From Flaccisagitta enflata (taxonomy: Eukaryota > Chaetognatha > Sagittoidea > Aphragmophora): 64,000 bases of DNA. The first letter of the stretch is position 1. The number at the start of each line of letters is the position of its first letter. The position numbers and the translations under genes are program-made. The notes under the pieces are model-generated. The model saw nothing but the letters and a program-made list of their open reading frames with translations. It did no database searches and was not told where the DNA came from. The stretch lies in the NCBI GenBank assembly GCA_965153355.1, contig OZ231127.1, forward strand, positions 95,604,001-95,668,000. The letters are read 5' to 3'. Positions 1-10,664 of the stretch are shown here, in pieces.

Positions 1-215
1 GGGGCCATGCGGGTGGGCAGGGGCCGTATTTTAGGTCACTAGACCATTTGGGCAGGAGTGGTGAGGTTAAAAAAGAAAAATGAATAAAAAAAATAAAATG
101 GGGACCGACCGACCGACCGACCAACCAACCGACTGACCAACCGACCGACTGACCGACTGACCGACTGACCAACGGACGGACAAAGCAGGGTGTAGAGTCG
201 CGTAGCACGCGACTA
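1..215 (+). mobile_element. ACAAG/CTA element, subfamily A, 5' end cut by window edge
   Basis: The window opens inside the copy, at the conserved GCGGGTGGGCAGGGGCC block. A run of (GACC/GACT)n follows, then the 3' end: a TGTAGA lead, the hairpin GTCGCGT-AGC-ACGCGAC, and terminal CTA next to an A-run. The 5' ACAAG cap lies outside the window. No ORF. Identified by alignment to the complete copies at 7217, 31820, 34637 and 55627. Confidence 0.8.
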
Positions 216-364
216 AAAACCTGCAATCAATTCTAGCTTCTAGTATAAGTAGCTAAGCTACTCTGGCTCAAATTTCATAGTGCTGGGTCACTATTAAGTA
301 TGGATTTTTTTCTTAGGAGCAAGTCGGGATAATTTTGCACACCCTGTTATACTGTTTTATTGTT

Positions 365-770
365 TTGAGGGGAAGAAAATCATAGATTTTGTAACGCGAC
401 GCGATGCATCTCGGGGAAGAAAATCAAAGGCAGGGGGGGGGAATAAAATCAAAAGTCGCTCAATTATATACACCCCTGTAGTAGGGTGGTCTTGGATAAG
501 GGTCAAATTTCTAAGTGATATACTCTTGTTTATTGCATAAATGTACCAAATTAGAAGGTTTTCCTACAAGGAGAGGTCTGAGTTTGAAGATTAAACCATG
601 TCGGCAAAGCTATAGGCTTACTACAGGGAATACCCCGCCTACCGGGGGTGTATATAATTGAGCGGCTTTTGATTTTATTCCCCCCCCCTCCCCCCGCCTT
701 TGATTTTCTTCCCCGTGACGCGCCGCGTCGCATTTTAAAATTTATGATTTTCTTCCCCACAAATCTAAAA
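365..770. repeat. Foldback repeat with inverted arms
   Basis: The arm at about 368-478 is nearly the reverse complement of 640-757. Shared blocks are TTGATTTTATTCCCCCCCC, TTTGATTTTCTTCCCC and a CG-rich CGCGTCGC patch. The centre (about 540-640) contains a segment that recurs inverted at 1690-1830 (GTCGGCAAAGCTATAGGCTT). It is a non-coding foldback element in the presumed 3' part of, or downstream of, the channel gene. Target duplication not resolved. Confidence 0.6.
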
Positions 771-899
771 AAATTTATGATTTTCTTCCACACAAATCTT
801 CAAAAATTTTCTTTTTTCTTCTTTTTTAGCTTTTGATTTTTTTCCTTATCTCCAAACCCTTTTATTTTATTCCCCCGGTGCTCAACTTTATACACGCCT

Positions 900-2075
900 G
901 GATAGAATCCTGGATATCAGTTTTTTAAGCTTTCTCATGAAACTACACAGATGCCCAATTCAATTTAAGACAAATCCAAGTTTTATTCATCCAATTTTTG
1001 TTGCAATGCTTAACCATTTAAGTGCATACACTTTTTTTTTTTTATAAGAGACAAGATTTTTAAACTCAGCCTGGATGTTCTTAAATTTTTTGCTGTTTTG
1101 AGGCTCAAATTCTCTTGAATTGTTCTTATTTTTTCGACGCATGAAATATGGAAAATAACGTATAAATACACTATTTATTTGGAAAACAATGTATAAATAC
1201 ACTATTTCGTAGTGTTCTATGTATCTTCAATTGAAAACTTGTTAGTTACTATAAAACTTTAATATCTTGTTCAATGTGACAAACAAAACCAAAAAAGAAA
1301 GTCTTTTTCTGAAAAAATTTACAATTTTTTGAAAAAAGTCTAAGGATTGTCATATGTTTTATCAAGAGACTCAAAAAAAATTTTTCTAAAAAATTTCCAA
1401 AAGTGAATCTCAGCCTGGGCATTCTCTTATTTTGTTCTTAAAATTTTGGCAAATCTCAGCCTCATGTCTCTTATAAACTGGTCTCTTATAAAATAAAAAA
1501 AGTGTATTCACATTTTTTTTGAATGAATTATGTGAAATTTTTCAATCTATTCGTGTACTTTCAGTGTACTATTCAGTTACAATTTTTCTTGATGATATAA
1601 AATCGGTTTAAAAGATCTATCAGGATCTGTTTTCAAATCATTTTTTTTTATTTTCAGAAGAGAAAATATGTTGTTTTCTTTTGTCCCGGTTGGCGTGGTA
1701 CTCCCTGTGTATAGCTGTATGAGGATTTTTTCATTGCCATAGGAAGCCTATAGTTTTGCCGACAAGGTTTCTTGTTTGATTTCACACCCCAGCTTGAGAG
1801 AAATCCTTCTTTTGTTTGTTTGTGCAAAGGGCCCAAGTATATCAATGTATAAAATTTGACCAAATTCCAGACCACCGTATTTGTTAGCAGCGTGTTCGCG
1901 ATACTAAAATCTACTCTGGCTGTCAGTTGGTCTGTAATACGTCTTGGTGTTTACAGGCGGAAGTCGCATAATTTTCCCGCCCAATTGTTTGATTGGCCCA
2001 TTTTAATTTCATCACCGCCCCTGCCCACCCACGCATGGTAGTCGCGTACGCGGCTTTGTAATATGTATATCAAAC
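900..2075. other. AT-rich non-coding stretch, no gene seen
   Basis: AT-rich sequence with poly-T runs and direct repeats of TTATAAGAGAC/TCTCTTATAA motifs (1040-1060, 1465-1500). At 1690-1830 it holds an inverted copy of the 540-660 repeat. A minus-strand reading frame of 73 codons at 1654-1875 overlaps that repeat and is not counted as an exon. Confidence 0.6.
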
Positions 2076-2227
2076 CTATGCTGTAGTGATTATCCAGTAG
2101 TTTGCATGGGGAATCAAAGTTGAAATATTCTTGAATAAGATAAGCCGCAAATCTTGAACATAAAAATGCAAACCACATGGCCATAATGAGCACGGTTGCC
2201 ACAAATAGCCACATTTGGAATTTACGT
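2076..2227 (-). CDS. Channel gene exon: S5-like membrane segment of a later module
   Basis: Minus-strand exon of 152 nt. The acceptor is ...TTTTCATCGCAG (upstream on the minus strand) and the donor is CATAG|GTTTGAT. The open frame is 1 nt + 50 codons + 1 nt. It encodes a hydrophobic helix (FVATVLIMAMWFAFLCSRFA) led by RKFQMW and followed by an acidic, aromatic stretch ending DNHYSI. This resembles S5 and the start of the pore turret in CNG/HCN/EAG channels, where S5 ends in an H/W-rich helix. It lies downstream of a cyclic-nucleotide-binding exon, so it would belong to a second module. Donor consensus is weak. A membrane exon is well supported; S5 identity is inference. Confidence 0.55.
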
Positions 2228-2476
2228 CTGCGATGAAAATCACTAAGCAATAAGCATTTGTTTGTTTGTTTCAAAGAATCAATAAATGTGCCCAAAGCCT
2301 GTCTGGTCATTTCCACCACCAAACAGGACCGGCGGGGAATTCCTATTATCTTAAGTAGCAACGGTCAAGGATGTTGAGAGGGAGTGGCACCCTCGCCTCA
2401 AGCGAGACGCCCGGGGCCCGGGGGGACCTTGATGGGGCCCTTGAAAAGAAAAAGAAAAAAAGCAACTAGATTTGAA

Positions 2477-2638
2477 ACAAGGCCGGATACACGGCCATCA
2501 GTTGCAGACGGGTGGGCAGGGGCGGATCTGCGCATTTTTCCACTTTTCGACTCGTGCTGACGGATGGATGGACCGACGGACGGATGGACCAACAGACAGA
2601 TGGAAAAAGCCTCTTATAAAGTTGCGTGTCCGCAACTA
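2477..2638 (+). mobile_element. ACAAG/CTA element, subfamily B
   Basis: Complete short copy: 5' ACAAGGCCGGATACACGGCC, inner motif AGTTGCAGAC, GGGTGGGCAGGGGCGG block, GGAC/GGATGG core, 3' hairpin GTTGCGTGTCCGCAAC and CTA. The inner motif is, with one change, the reverse complement of the final arm GTCCGCAACT. It is inserted in a GA-rich repeat (GGGGCCCTTGAAAAG) that recurs near 41980-42030. Confidence 0.8.
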
Positions 2639-3036
2639 AAAAAGAAAAAAAGTAACAAGAATTGAAAAAAAGAAAAAAAAAAGAAGAAAAAAAAGGAAGG
2701 ATAACAAAAAAAAATAACAGAAATGGTTTAAGGAAAAAAATGAAGGAGAAAAAAAAGGAGAAAAAGAAGGTTCATCTTACGAGAGCAGATCTCCAACCGT
2801 TCTCCACACTTTACGGAACATTAAAAAGGTAAAAGTTATTCGAAGAAAACGAAAAGCGAATTCAGACGTCGCCATTTTTTGTTTGATGCTTCGATTGACG
2901 AGGCCAAACGCCGTACTTTCTTCGTAGAGTAGCCATATGATAAAGTCCAATAGTGCAATGATAGCGACTATCTATCAAATGAATAAAAGACAGTTGCTTG
3001 ACAAAGACATAGGTGTCAATAACCACGCCAATAAAA
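2639..3036. other. Purine-rich tail and intronic sequence
   Basis: A/G-only stretch (2639-2770) of AAAGAAAAAAAG type, continuing the GGGGCCC/GA-rich repeat interrupted by the element at 2477. Unique-looking intronic sequence follows. No gene seen. Confidence 0.6.
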
Positions 3037-3099
3037 ACAAGTACCCCGGGGGTACAACGATGCGTCCACATGCGGCTTAGCTCGTAAATGACAACTTTT

Positions 3100-3180
<81 letters not shown>

Positions 3181-3343
3181 ATTGCATCAGCCCAATGTCA
3201 GAACCTAAAATGATGAAATCAACTTTGCGAACGTTCGCAATCGTTTTCAACTCGAGCGTGACGGACCAACCGACCGACCAACGGACAGACGGACGGATGG
3301 GCGGACGGACAAAGCCTCTTGTAGAGATGCGTGGACGCATCTA
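3037..3343 (+). mobile_element. ACAAG/CTA element, subfamily D with (CT)n core
   Basis: The 5' end is ACAAG followed by the palindrome TACCCCGGGGGTA and the inner motif GATGCGTCC. The 3' end is hairpin GATGCGTGGACGCATC then CTA and an A-run. The inner motif is the exact reverse complement of the 3' arm GGACGCATC. The core holds a (CT)n microsatellite (about 3101-3177) and GACGGACGGA units. It shares almost no 5' sequence with subfamilies A-C yet keeps the same layout. Confidence 0.7.
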
Positions 3344-4498
3344 AAAAGACGCACTTTTAAATGACCATTTTACCTATAGGACAGAAAATTTATGAAGGAA
3401 AATGAAGTGTTTCACAATACTTTATGCATTATCATTAGGACAATAATGAAGCTGGAATGCTTTTAGTGGACAAGTTGTCTCTAAGGATGCTTGGTGCATA
3501 CATTTTTATCAAATTCTGACTTAAAATGTGATTTGAACTATGCGATTCACGTGAAAACAAGCAATAAAATGATGTTTTTTAGTGATTTTCTGCTTACACT
3601 TTTTTTCATTTTCTGAGGTCGAAATTCAAAGAAAGCCAAACACAGGGAAATTTTGCATTTTGAAAAACATAGTTCTCTCTGTAATCGATTTGGGAAGAAG
3701 ACTATGTTCTTTGTTTTTTCATTTTTTTATTTCCCATGCAAATCTAGAATTTTGACCGGCCCCCTGTCAGTGACCAAAAACAAAATAAGTACAAATTTTT
3801 TAAATAATTTTTCTGGTAACACTGGCTAAACTTGGCTCTTTTGTTAAATCAATGCAAATTTTTCTTTAAGATATCATATCTGAGCCATTTCAATCATCTT
3901 TATTCACTTATTTTTGCATTTTCATTTATACATTTTTTCTATTTTGACCTTCTTTGAAACACAAATGTTGCCTTCAGAGGGAAGCCGTCATAGGCATCTT
4001 GGATGAAATCCACCAATTTTTTTTTGAGTGCGGTTTTTTGCTTGAAAGTGAAGGAGCAGCTAGCATCTTGCAATGAAAAGCTTCTATAGGGGTTTTCGCA
4101 TTGCAATAAATTATTGAGATACTACATAGGGAATATCTAGATAACATCTAGATTATGCGCCCAATGCAAAAACCCCTTAGGATGAGCGCAAACTACATAA
4201 GGCCCACCAAATCAAATTTTGTCTTTTATATAGCCGTTTAAAGGTGCTGTCGCTGATATCTGCCCCATAATTTGTAGCTAATCCAATGATACAACCTTTG
4301 AATCATGCCCATTGTGTTTTTACAGTGCCTCGGCCATTCATGGGCAAAAAACAGAAATTTGGTCCCATCAAAAATGACATATCTGTTTGCTTTAGAAATT
4401 CCACATTAAAATTGGAGAGAACGTGTTGGCGACTTTTTATTCTTTTCCTTACATGTGTTGAGAACGATACGTCCAGCTTCAGAGGTATGAAACATTTT
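3344..4498. other. Intron, no gene seen
   Basis: AT-rich intronic sequence. The only structure recognised is the small foldback at 4082-4182. Confidence 0.5.
4082..4182. repeat. Small foldback MITE-like repeat
   Basis: Inverted arms ATAGGGGTTTTCGCATTGCA and CCAATGCAAAAACCCCTTA flank a 60-nt AT-rich centre. Non-coding. Target duplication not resolved. Confidence 0.55.
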
Positions 4499-4704
4499 TA
4501 GTCGCGTGCACGCGACTCTACACCCTGCTTCGTCCGTCCGTCCATCGGTTGGTTGGTCGGTCGGTCGGTCTGTTGGTCACACTTTTTTTTATCAATTTAA
4601 TTTCTTTAAGTCATTTTAGGGTAAACTAAGTCATTCTAAGTCATTCTAAGTCATTTTAAGTCAATCTGTAAGTCTCGCACGCGACTTATAGGTGTTGGCC
4701 TTGT
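4499..4704 (-). mobile_element. ACAAG/CTA element, subfamily C
   Basis: On the minus strand: ACAAGGCCAACACCTATAAG, inner motif AGTCGCGTGC, a core of AATGACTTAG-type 10-bp repeats, (GACC)n, then CAGGGTGTAGA, hairpin GTCGCGTGCACGCGAC and CTA. It has the same termini as the giant copy at 11846-20600. Confidence 0.8.
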
Positions 4705-4920
4705 TTCCTTAGATTTTCATTGAGCGGAAGAAAAACGAAGCTACGCCGAAAAAATTTTAGTGCTGAAATTTAAGACCTTTATCTATCAGCATGTTATTGG
4801 CGTTATGCTTTTTCTTTGATTTCAAGTTAAATGTTTTGCAGTCTTGAAAAGCCCAGTTTTTAAGCTTTGAGAATCAAAAAGAAAAAGTTCTTAATCTTGA
4901 GGCGTTTTGGCGTAGTGAAA

Positions 4921-5123
4921 ACAAGGCCGGATACACAGCTACCCTAGTCGCGTGCGGGTGGGCATGAGCAGTGCTGGAGAAGGTCACTAGGGCATCTGGG
5001 CAGGAGCCATATGCTCAAAAAGCTAAAAAACGCCGAAAAATTAAAAAGAGGACCAATCGACCGACTGACTAACCAACCAACCGACCGACATAGCGGGCTG
5101 TAGAGTCGCGTAGCACGCGACTA
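4921..5123 (+). mobile_element. ACAAG/CTA element, subfamily A
   Basis: ACAAGGCCGGATACACAGCT cap, inner AGTCGCGTGC, GGGTGGGCA block, short GACC/GACT core, 3' hairpin GTCGCGTAGCACGCGAC and CTA. It lies 216 bp from the oppositely oriented copy at 4499. Confidence 0.8.
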
Positions 5124-5199
5124 AAGAGAGTAAAAAAAGTCAAGAATCGTCTTCACAATCCCACAAGAGAAAAAGAATTCAAGATAATCAGTGTTCCAC

Positions 5200-5515
5200 T
5201 TTGATGAGCTATAACTTTTATACCGTTTGAGATACAGACTTGAGATTGGTCTAGAATGAAAACAAATTCGAAAATCTTCAAAATTACTTTTACTGAAAAA
5301 TTCTCGAAAGTTTTCTTAAGCGACATTTTAAGATAAAGAAACAATGAACTTTTTTTTAATGATTTTGTATTTTGTCATGTGCTCAAAATAGTAGTCTTTG
5401 ACTGGCGGTAACTTTTTAAAGGTTTGAGATACAGAAATGGGACTGGTCTAGATTGAAAGAAAATTCGAAAATCTTCAAAATACTTTTGTTGGAAAAATTT
5501 TTGAACAATTATTTT
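5200..5515. repeat. Two-copy direct repeat, about 195 bp apart
   Basis: Blocks GTTTGAGATACAGA, GACTGGTCTAGA and AAATTCGAAAATCTTCAAAA occur at 5228-5290 and again at 5420-5480. Diverged tandem duplication inside the intron; non-coding. Confidence 0.55.
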
Positions 5516-5675
5516 TTTCTGTTCTATCACTAAATGACCAGGTGCGTCTTTTTTTTTTTATTCGCGCGGTACTTCAATCCATCTTTGTTTTACCAGTACA
5601 TTTTGCTTATACAATGCAATGATTTATTTCCGGTCACTATAAGTATGCTACAGTGGATTGTAAAGACCAAATTAC

Positions 5676-5734
5676 CTGTATCAAAATCACTGCCGTAAGA
5701 TCGAGATCATCATACGGAATGACATTGTTGATTC
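5676..5734 (-). CDS. Channel gene exon: S1-S2 linker-like
   Basis: Minus-strand exon of 59 nt. Acceptor is a T-rich tract ending TTTTAAG and donor is ATACAG|GTAATTTG. The frame is 2 nt + 19 codons and encodes a peptide rich in I/L/D (NNVIPYDDLDLTAVILIQ). The preceding exon (7034-7167) ends with a single G, and G+GA completes a glycine codon, so the two exons join in phase. A short PYD motif recurs in both exons. Function is inferred only from this linkage. Confidence 0.5.
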
Positions 5735-6168
5735 CTTAAAACGAAAAAAAAAGGTGTCAATGTCTATGCATCGTCTGTGCATAAGCCATAATTCATGAAC
5801 TAGCATACATGCACACGCGTGAGATTCAACTTGCAAAATGACAGATGCACACGGAGAGACAGCTTCCATTCTGATGAGTCTCAAAAAACATGCACTATCT
5901 GCAAATTTTTTCCGGAGAAGATTGTATTAAGTCAATTTGACATTATCTTCACAGATTTTCTTATGATGAATTTTGGCTTGTTTAGTGTGTCAGGTCTAAA
6001 AGCACATTTGAAAAAAAAAATTTACAACTTTACAGCTGATTTAGCTAATTTGACCGACTAAACAATGCATTGCAATGACATGAAATCTTAAAATAATAAA
6101 TAATCAGACTATTACTATCTAATCCAATCAGCCTTTCATAGTGGTATTGACAGTAAAGGGCATCTTTT

Positions 6169-6330
6169 TAGTCGCGTGCTACGCGACTCAATGCCCCACT
6201 TTGTTGGTCCGTCCGTTCGTCCATTGGTCCATTGGTCCATTGGTCCATTGGTCCATTGGTCCATTGGTCCATTGGTCCGTTGGTTCGGCTGTCCATCTGT
6301 CGGTCCGTCACACATTACTTTTTGGGGTTC
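6169..6330 (-). mobile_element. ACAAG/CTA element, 3' part only
   Basis: Minus-strand 3' end with hairpin GTCGCGTAGCACGCGAC and CTA, then the (ACCAATGG)n core. The 5' cap is missing; sequence after about 6330 is unrelated. Confidence 0.65.
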
Positions 6331-6438
6331 AAAAACAAGTGCACCATATTTTTTCAGCTAAGAAATTGAAAAAATGTAGGTCACCAGTGTTTATAGAGAT
6401 CTGGTTTGCAGGCAAATATTTGCAAACAGTACTTTTTT

Positions 6439-6662
6439 TAGTTGCGGACAGCAACTCTATAAGAGGCTTAGTCCGGCCGTCTGTCCAACCATTGGTCCGT
6501 CTGTCCATCGGTCCATCCATAGGTCCGTAACAAAGGAGTCGAAAAGTGAGAAAACAAGTGTTTAGATGTTTTTTGGGTATGTGTGTTGGTGGGAAGGGCA
6601 TGGGGTGTGGATGGGGGTTGAATGCCATCCATCTGCAACTTTTGTGACCCCGCGTCACTTGT
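6439..6662 (-). mobile_element. ACAAG/CTA element, subfamily B with alternative 5' cap
   Basis: On the minus strand: ACAAG, palindromic cap GTGACGCGGGGTCAC, inner motif AGTTGCAGA, a short CCCCCATCC-containing body, GGAC core, 3' hairpin GTTGC...GCAAC and CTA. Its 5' end abuts the 3' end of the element at 6664-6875, forming a head-to-tail pair. Confidence 0.75.
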
Positions 6663-6663
6663 T

Positions 6664-6875
6664 TAGTCCTGTGCCACGCGACTTTACTTCCCGCTTTGAC
6701 GATCCATCAGTTGGTTGGTTGGTTGCTTGGTCCCCTTTTTGGGCAGCTCATTTAAGTTATTTTGTCTTTTTAAGTCATTTTTGGTCTTTACAGGTCACCT
6801 TGAGTCAAGTAAAATCAGGTTTAGTCATATTAAGCTATTTATGTTCCGAACGCGACTTATAGGTGTTGGCCCTGT
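6664..6875 (-). mobile_element. ACAAG/CTA element, subfamily C, degenerate
   Basis: Minus-strand copy with 5' ACAGGGCCAACACCTATAAG, a core of short GACTTAA/AAGTCA-type repeats, and a 3' hairpin GTCGCGTGGCACAGGAC that has lost pairing. The A-run after its CTA now holds the start of the copy at 6439-6662. Confidence 0.7.
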
Positions 6876-7033
6876 TTTTTAAAACATTGTTGACTACTTG
6901 ACATCGTACCGTTGATGCACAAACAAATGGCAAAAAAAAAAATCAACGAATACAAAAGAAACATATTACATTCAAAAAATCTAATTTTGATTTGGAGAGT
7001 CCTTCACAACCATGCATAATCCACTGCGCTGAC

Positions 7034-7167
7034 CTTGATATATAAGTGTTCCAAGGTTGCTTGGTAAAATGGCATCACTCAAATCGTAGGGAATCATGTC
7101 TAACGTTAGGAAAAGTGGAGTCAGAGAGCCAATGATTGCAGCCGTGATGTTGAACGCTAAAACCCGC
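7034..7167 (-). CDS. Channel gene exon: S1-like segment of a second module
   Basis: Minus-strand exon of 134 nt between acceptor CATCTGCTTCAG and donor TATCAAG|GTCAGCG. The frame is 1 nt + 44 codons + 1 nt. It carries a hydrophobic helix, FNITAAIIGSLTPLFLTLD, followed by MIPYDL. S1 of CNG-family channels has this kind of 'isoleucine/valine helix ending in P-L' pattern. It follows the nucleotide-binding exons in gene order, which suggests the start of another six-helix module. Its phase does not fit directly onto the exon at 7470-7669, so one junction there is unresolved. Confidence 0.55.
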
Positions 7168-7216
7168 CTGAAGCAGATGGACAATTTTCCATGAAAACCA
7201 CGAGTTTTAGAGAAAA

Positions 7217-7456
7217 ACAAGGCTGGATACACGACTACCCCAGTCGCGTGTGGGTGGGCAAAGGCCTTAATTGAGGTCACTTCATCATTTGGACAGATGC
7301 AGTGAGGCCAGAGACCGCAAAAACAAAAACAAAAGTAAAGTGTGACGGATGGACGGACGGACGGACGGACGGACGGACGGACGGACGGACAGACGGACGG
7401 ACGGACCAAAGGACGGACTGACAATACGGGGTGTAGAGTCGCGTAGCACGCGACTA
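7217..7456 (+). mobile_element. ACAAG/CTA element, subfamily A, in intron
   Basis: Complete copy: ACAAGGCTGGATACACGACT cap, inner AGTCGCGTGT, GGGTGGGCA block, (GGAC)n core, 3' hairpin GTCGCGTAGCACGCGAC and CTA. Its end lies 13 bp from the splice donor of the exon at 7470-7669, opposite in orientation to the gene. Confidence 0.85.
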
Positions 7457-7469
7457 AAAACTCCCCTAC

Positions 7470-7669
7470 GTTTCACAAAGACGAATTTAATAATTCGTCT
7501 TTTTTTAGCAATAGCAAGTCTTTCCTTCCCCGGCCCAATTCCAATCAAAATCTTTTGATCTAAGTCCTGAATCAAATATAAGCCTCTTGGGCTGTATTTC
7601 AATGTCAAACAATCGGGAACCTTTGCTTTGCCAACTCCAAATTTACTAACCTCTTCCTTCTTTGGTTCT
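7470..7669 (-). CDS. Channel gene exon: linker between modules (cytosolic, basic)
   Basis: Minus-strand exon of 200 nt. Acceptor is CAACAAAGCAG, donor is GTGAAAC|GTAGGGG; the frame is 1 nt + 66 codons + 1 nt with no stop. The peptide starts EPKKEEVSKFG, contains KYSPRGLYLIQDLDQ and ends in a basic stretch (KERLAIAKKRRIIKFVFVK). No membrane helix. Placed between a cNBD exon and an S1-like exon, it is best read as the linker joining two channel modules. No known domain recognised. Confidence 0.5.
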
Positions 7670-7789
7670 CTGCTTTGTTGACATTAGTTGCTGCTAATGC
7701 GTCGAGCCAAACATTTGGATCATTCGTTTGCAAAAATGAAATTGTGATTTCGTAGAAATTCTCCGGTTGAAAAACTTTGATCTGTTTTA

Positions 7790-8391
7790 TAGTGGGGTTC
7801 GTGGAATAACAGCCTAAACTGGAGGAAGGTATTTAAGTGTCTTAATTTCATTTGACAAACTTGATATTTGAAATATAAAATGTTCACTTGATGCTTTTGT
7901 CCCTGAGTTTTTCGGTTGCTATGGAAACCAAAATTATTTTTTTGAACATTTATAACAACTAGAATATTGATAGTTTGACAAATATTATCAGGGAACATTG
8001 CTCAAAATCAAATTTGCTACAACTTTCCCACAGTATGTTCTGTAAGAATATTGCTCGTTTAGCCGTTGCTAGGGAGCATCATTTAGCGGTTGCTAGGTAT
8101 GATGCCCCCTAGCAACGGCCAAACAAGCAATATTCTTACAGAACATACTGTGGGAAAGTTGTAGCAAATTTTATTTTGAGCAATGTTCCCTGACAATATT
8201 TTTCAAAATATTGATATTTTAGTGGTTATTGATGTTTGAAAAAATGATTTTGGTTTCCATAGCAACCAAAAAACTCAGGGACAAAAAAATCAAGTGAATA
8301 ACTTACATTTCAAATATCAAGTTTGTCAAATGAAATTAAGACACTTAAATACCATCCTCCAGTTTAGGCTGTTATTCCACGAACCCCACTG
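7790..8391. mobile_element. Foldback MITE with TA target duplication
   Basis: About 600 bp, nearly perfect palindrome. Left end TAGTGGGGTTCGTGGAATAA, right end the complement ending CCCCACTG; TA at both outer flanks (7788-7789 and 8392-8393). The inner arms include GTTGCTATGGAAACCAAAAT and AGAATATTGCTCGTTTAGCC. TA duplications and a CAGTGGGG-type end are typical of Tc1/mariner-mobilised MITEs. No transposase. Confidence 0.85.
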
Positions 8392-8492
8392 TAGCAAAAA
8401 TGATTTGGATTTCCGTTGAACTATCACAGACAGAGATTATCTTTCGATATATCCTCAAATCTTTGTAAGGTCCCGGGAACCGACAACATTTT

Positions 8493-8600
8493 TAGTCACG
8501 TGCTACGCAACTCTATGTTGGTCCGTCCGTCTGTCCGCGTTAGTTTTTTTTTCGCCGTTTTATGTCGTTTAAAGTCATTTCAAGGCATTTCACATTTTGA
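8493..8600 (-). mobile_element. ACAAG/CTA element, 3' part only
   Basis: Minus-strand 3' end (TAGTTGC... hairpin GTAGCACGTGAC, CTA, A-run) plus a short GGAC core and AAATGACTTTAAA repeats. The 5' end is lost. Confidence 0.55.
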
Positions 8601-8938
8601 CTTTTTGTTCGTGATATTGTCGTTGTTAAAATAACCTTACCGTTAGGAATGTGGAAGCGGTCGACTTTTGTGCCACTTTTACAGCTCCCGCTTTCATTTT
8701 GCAGTTCAAATACTGGTAGCTATCCCACCCAACAATAGGGAGCGATAAGCCGCCTTCGCATCCTCATCCTCATGATTTACCAAGCAGCTTTTTTCTTTAC
8801 TCAATCGCTCTTCCTTTCTTACCATCTTTTTATCAATGAGTTGGTTCTGTTACTAATGCGTCCTTACATCAAGGTAAATCGAGAAAGTCCGATCACCATC
8901 GAGATCGCGAGAACCTTAGTCCACTGTTTTGTTTGAAC

Positions 8939-9172
8939 CTGTCTTGAGTTGGGGAATTTGTCCCCTCTCATGATTTTGCGGTAGTTGAGTCCAAGTTTTC
9001 TTCTGATCTCGAATGGGAAACATCTGCAGCAAGCTTCATAGCTCGCAGATGGGAGAAACAGAATGTCGCAGTCTGTGGCAGCGATGATGAGTAAAGTCGC
9101 CACGTGGGATACCCCAGACAAACCTGAAATGAAAAAATCACCCCAAGAGGCTAATCTCATGGCCAAAAACAT
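8939..9172 (-). CDS. Channel gene exon(s): second half of cyclic-nucleotide-binding domain
   Basis: Minus-strand open segment. It encodes ...ASWGDFFISGLSGVSHVAT, then LLIIAATDCDILFLPSASYE and CCRCFPFEIRRKL, then a basic tail. The order fits the second half of a cNMP-binding fold: GDFF in the place of the GE(x)L phosphate-binding cassette, ATxxxxxxxCD(I)xxL for the following strands, and FP before the C helix. The cassette arginine expected before A-T is replaced (S-H-V-A-T), so ligand binding may be weakened. Candidate acceptors are TTCTTTAAG (about 9172) and CATTTCAG (about 9125); the donor is probably CAAGACAG|GTTCAAAC. Exact edges and the join to the 10921 exon are not resolved. Confidence 0.65.
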
Positions 9173-9593
9173 TTCCCTTAAAGAAAATTCAAATGAGGCC
9201 GATGAACATTCAATAAAGTTAACCCTATTAGCTAACGCAAATAGTTTGGTAATTCAATTATGATGTGGAGCTATTAAAAAAGCTCGAAAATTGTTAATCC
9301 TTTTGTTATTCATTGTGGCATATACCGATTTTATGCAGATTGTGCTCTCCGAAATAATCCCCAGATTTGAGGTGCGCCATATGTCCGATAAATCCATTGA
9401 ACAATATCACATAAGCCTCACCATTTCTCAAATAATAACACCCTTTGCTACAGTGGTCCGAACCTGAATGAAAACAAACGCAATTGTCAAGAACTGGATG
9501 AAAACAAATGCAATTGTCAAAACCATGTATAACTGGCAGTATTCACTTTGAAAAATTCCTTGAGGTGGAATAACAGCCGATTCAAGTTGCGGA

Positions 9594-9972
9594 TTGATGG
9601 ATGGATGGATGGACATACTGATGAATGGATGGATGGATGGATGGATGGATGGATGGATGGATGGATGGATGGATGGATGGATGGATGGATGGATATTTGG
9701 ATGGATGGATGGAGGGATGGATATGTGGATGGATGGATGGATGAGTGGACGGACGAGTGAATGGATGGATGGGTGGATGGATGGATGAATATGTAGATGG
9801 ATGTAAGGATGGATGGACGAGTAAATGGATGGATGGGTGAATGGATGGATGGATGGGTGGATGGATGGATGGATGGACGGACGAGTAATTGGATGGGTGG
9901 ACGGATGGATAAGTGAATGGATGGACGAGTAAATGGATGAATGGATGGATGGATGGGTGGATGGATGGATGA
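9594..9972. repeat. (ATGG)n tetranucleotide microsatellite
   Basis: About 380 bp of GGAT/ATGG repeat with scattered variants (ATGAGTGG, GGACGAGT). Open frames on both strands here (WMDG or IHPS type peptides) are by-products of the repeat. A shorter related tract is at 10665-10860. Confidence 0.9.
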
Positions 9973-10329
9973 GTGAATCTAACACCAGTACAACACCTGC
10001 AGCATTTAAAGTAAGATTATGAAAAGCATACTTCTAGTTAAAATTTGACCTAGAATCCGCTGTGTTTGTTCTATGAACTGGGTTTTCTTCATAGGTAGGC
10101 GCTATGTTAGGAATACGGTATGTTTCAAATTTCATGATCCTAATGTTAATCGTTTATTAGTTATAAATATCTTTTTTATCAAATCATGATTCAAAAAACA
10201 TCCGAGAGAATGATATGGCTTTTACTTAAAACGCAGCCGCATGTTGTTTCAGCCAAAGTGTTTGTCTCATGTCGATCACACAAGTTCAGTAAAAGGTGAG
10301 ATGCAAATATTGTTTAACAGGTGTTATAG

Positions 10330-10608
10330 GGGGGCGTTTCTAGTCAGAGACAATCGCGGTTTGAACGGGCCACTCGGTCGCTTGCTACGTTCGTTCGCTC
10401 GAACCATTCACTCCGCTCACTCCGCTCACTCGCTTTGCAGCGCTTCGCTTGCTTCGCTTGCTTCGCTCGCTTGCTCCGTTCACGGGCTCGCTCACTCATT
10501 TCGCTCACTTCTTTGTGGGACAGTTGAAATTCTTGAATATGTGTTCACGCTGTTATTGCGTTTCACGGGAACAAACGCGTTTTCGGTCGTCACTAGAAAC
10601 ACGCCCCA
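10330..10608. mobile_element. MITE with GGGGCGTTTCTAGT ends, copy 1
   Basis: About 280 bp. The left end GGGGCGTTTCTAGTCA and right end CACTAGAAACACGCCCC are inverted. The internal part is a GC-richer patchwork of CGCTCACT/TTCGCTTGC units followed by TTGAAATTCTTGAATATGTG. The homologous copy at 34196-34449 confirms the boundaries. AGG flanks both sides. Confidence 0.75.
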
Positions 10609-10664
10609 GGTGCCGGAAATTGGATGCCCTGTAATTCCATGTATCCGGTGTTATGCATTACAGA

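Noticed and set aside
6141-6530. PLVHWSIGPLVHWSIG frames and similar RPSVRPSVRPSV frames elsewhere
   Set aside because: Translations of CCATTGGT and (GGAC)n cores of the elements.
9428-9985. A 185-codon minus-strand frame rich in HPSIHPSI, and WMDG frames on the plus strand
   Set aside because: Direct translation of the (ATGG)n microsatellite.
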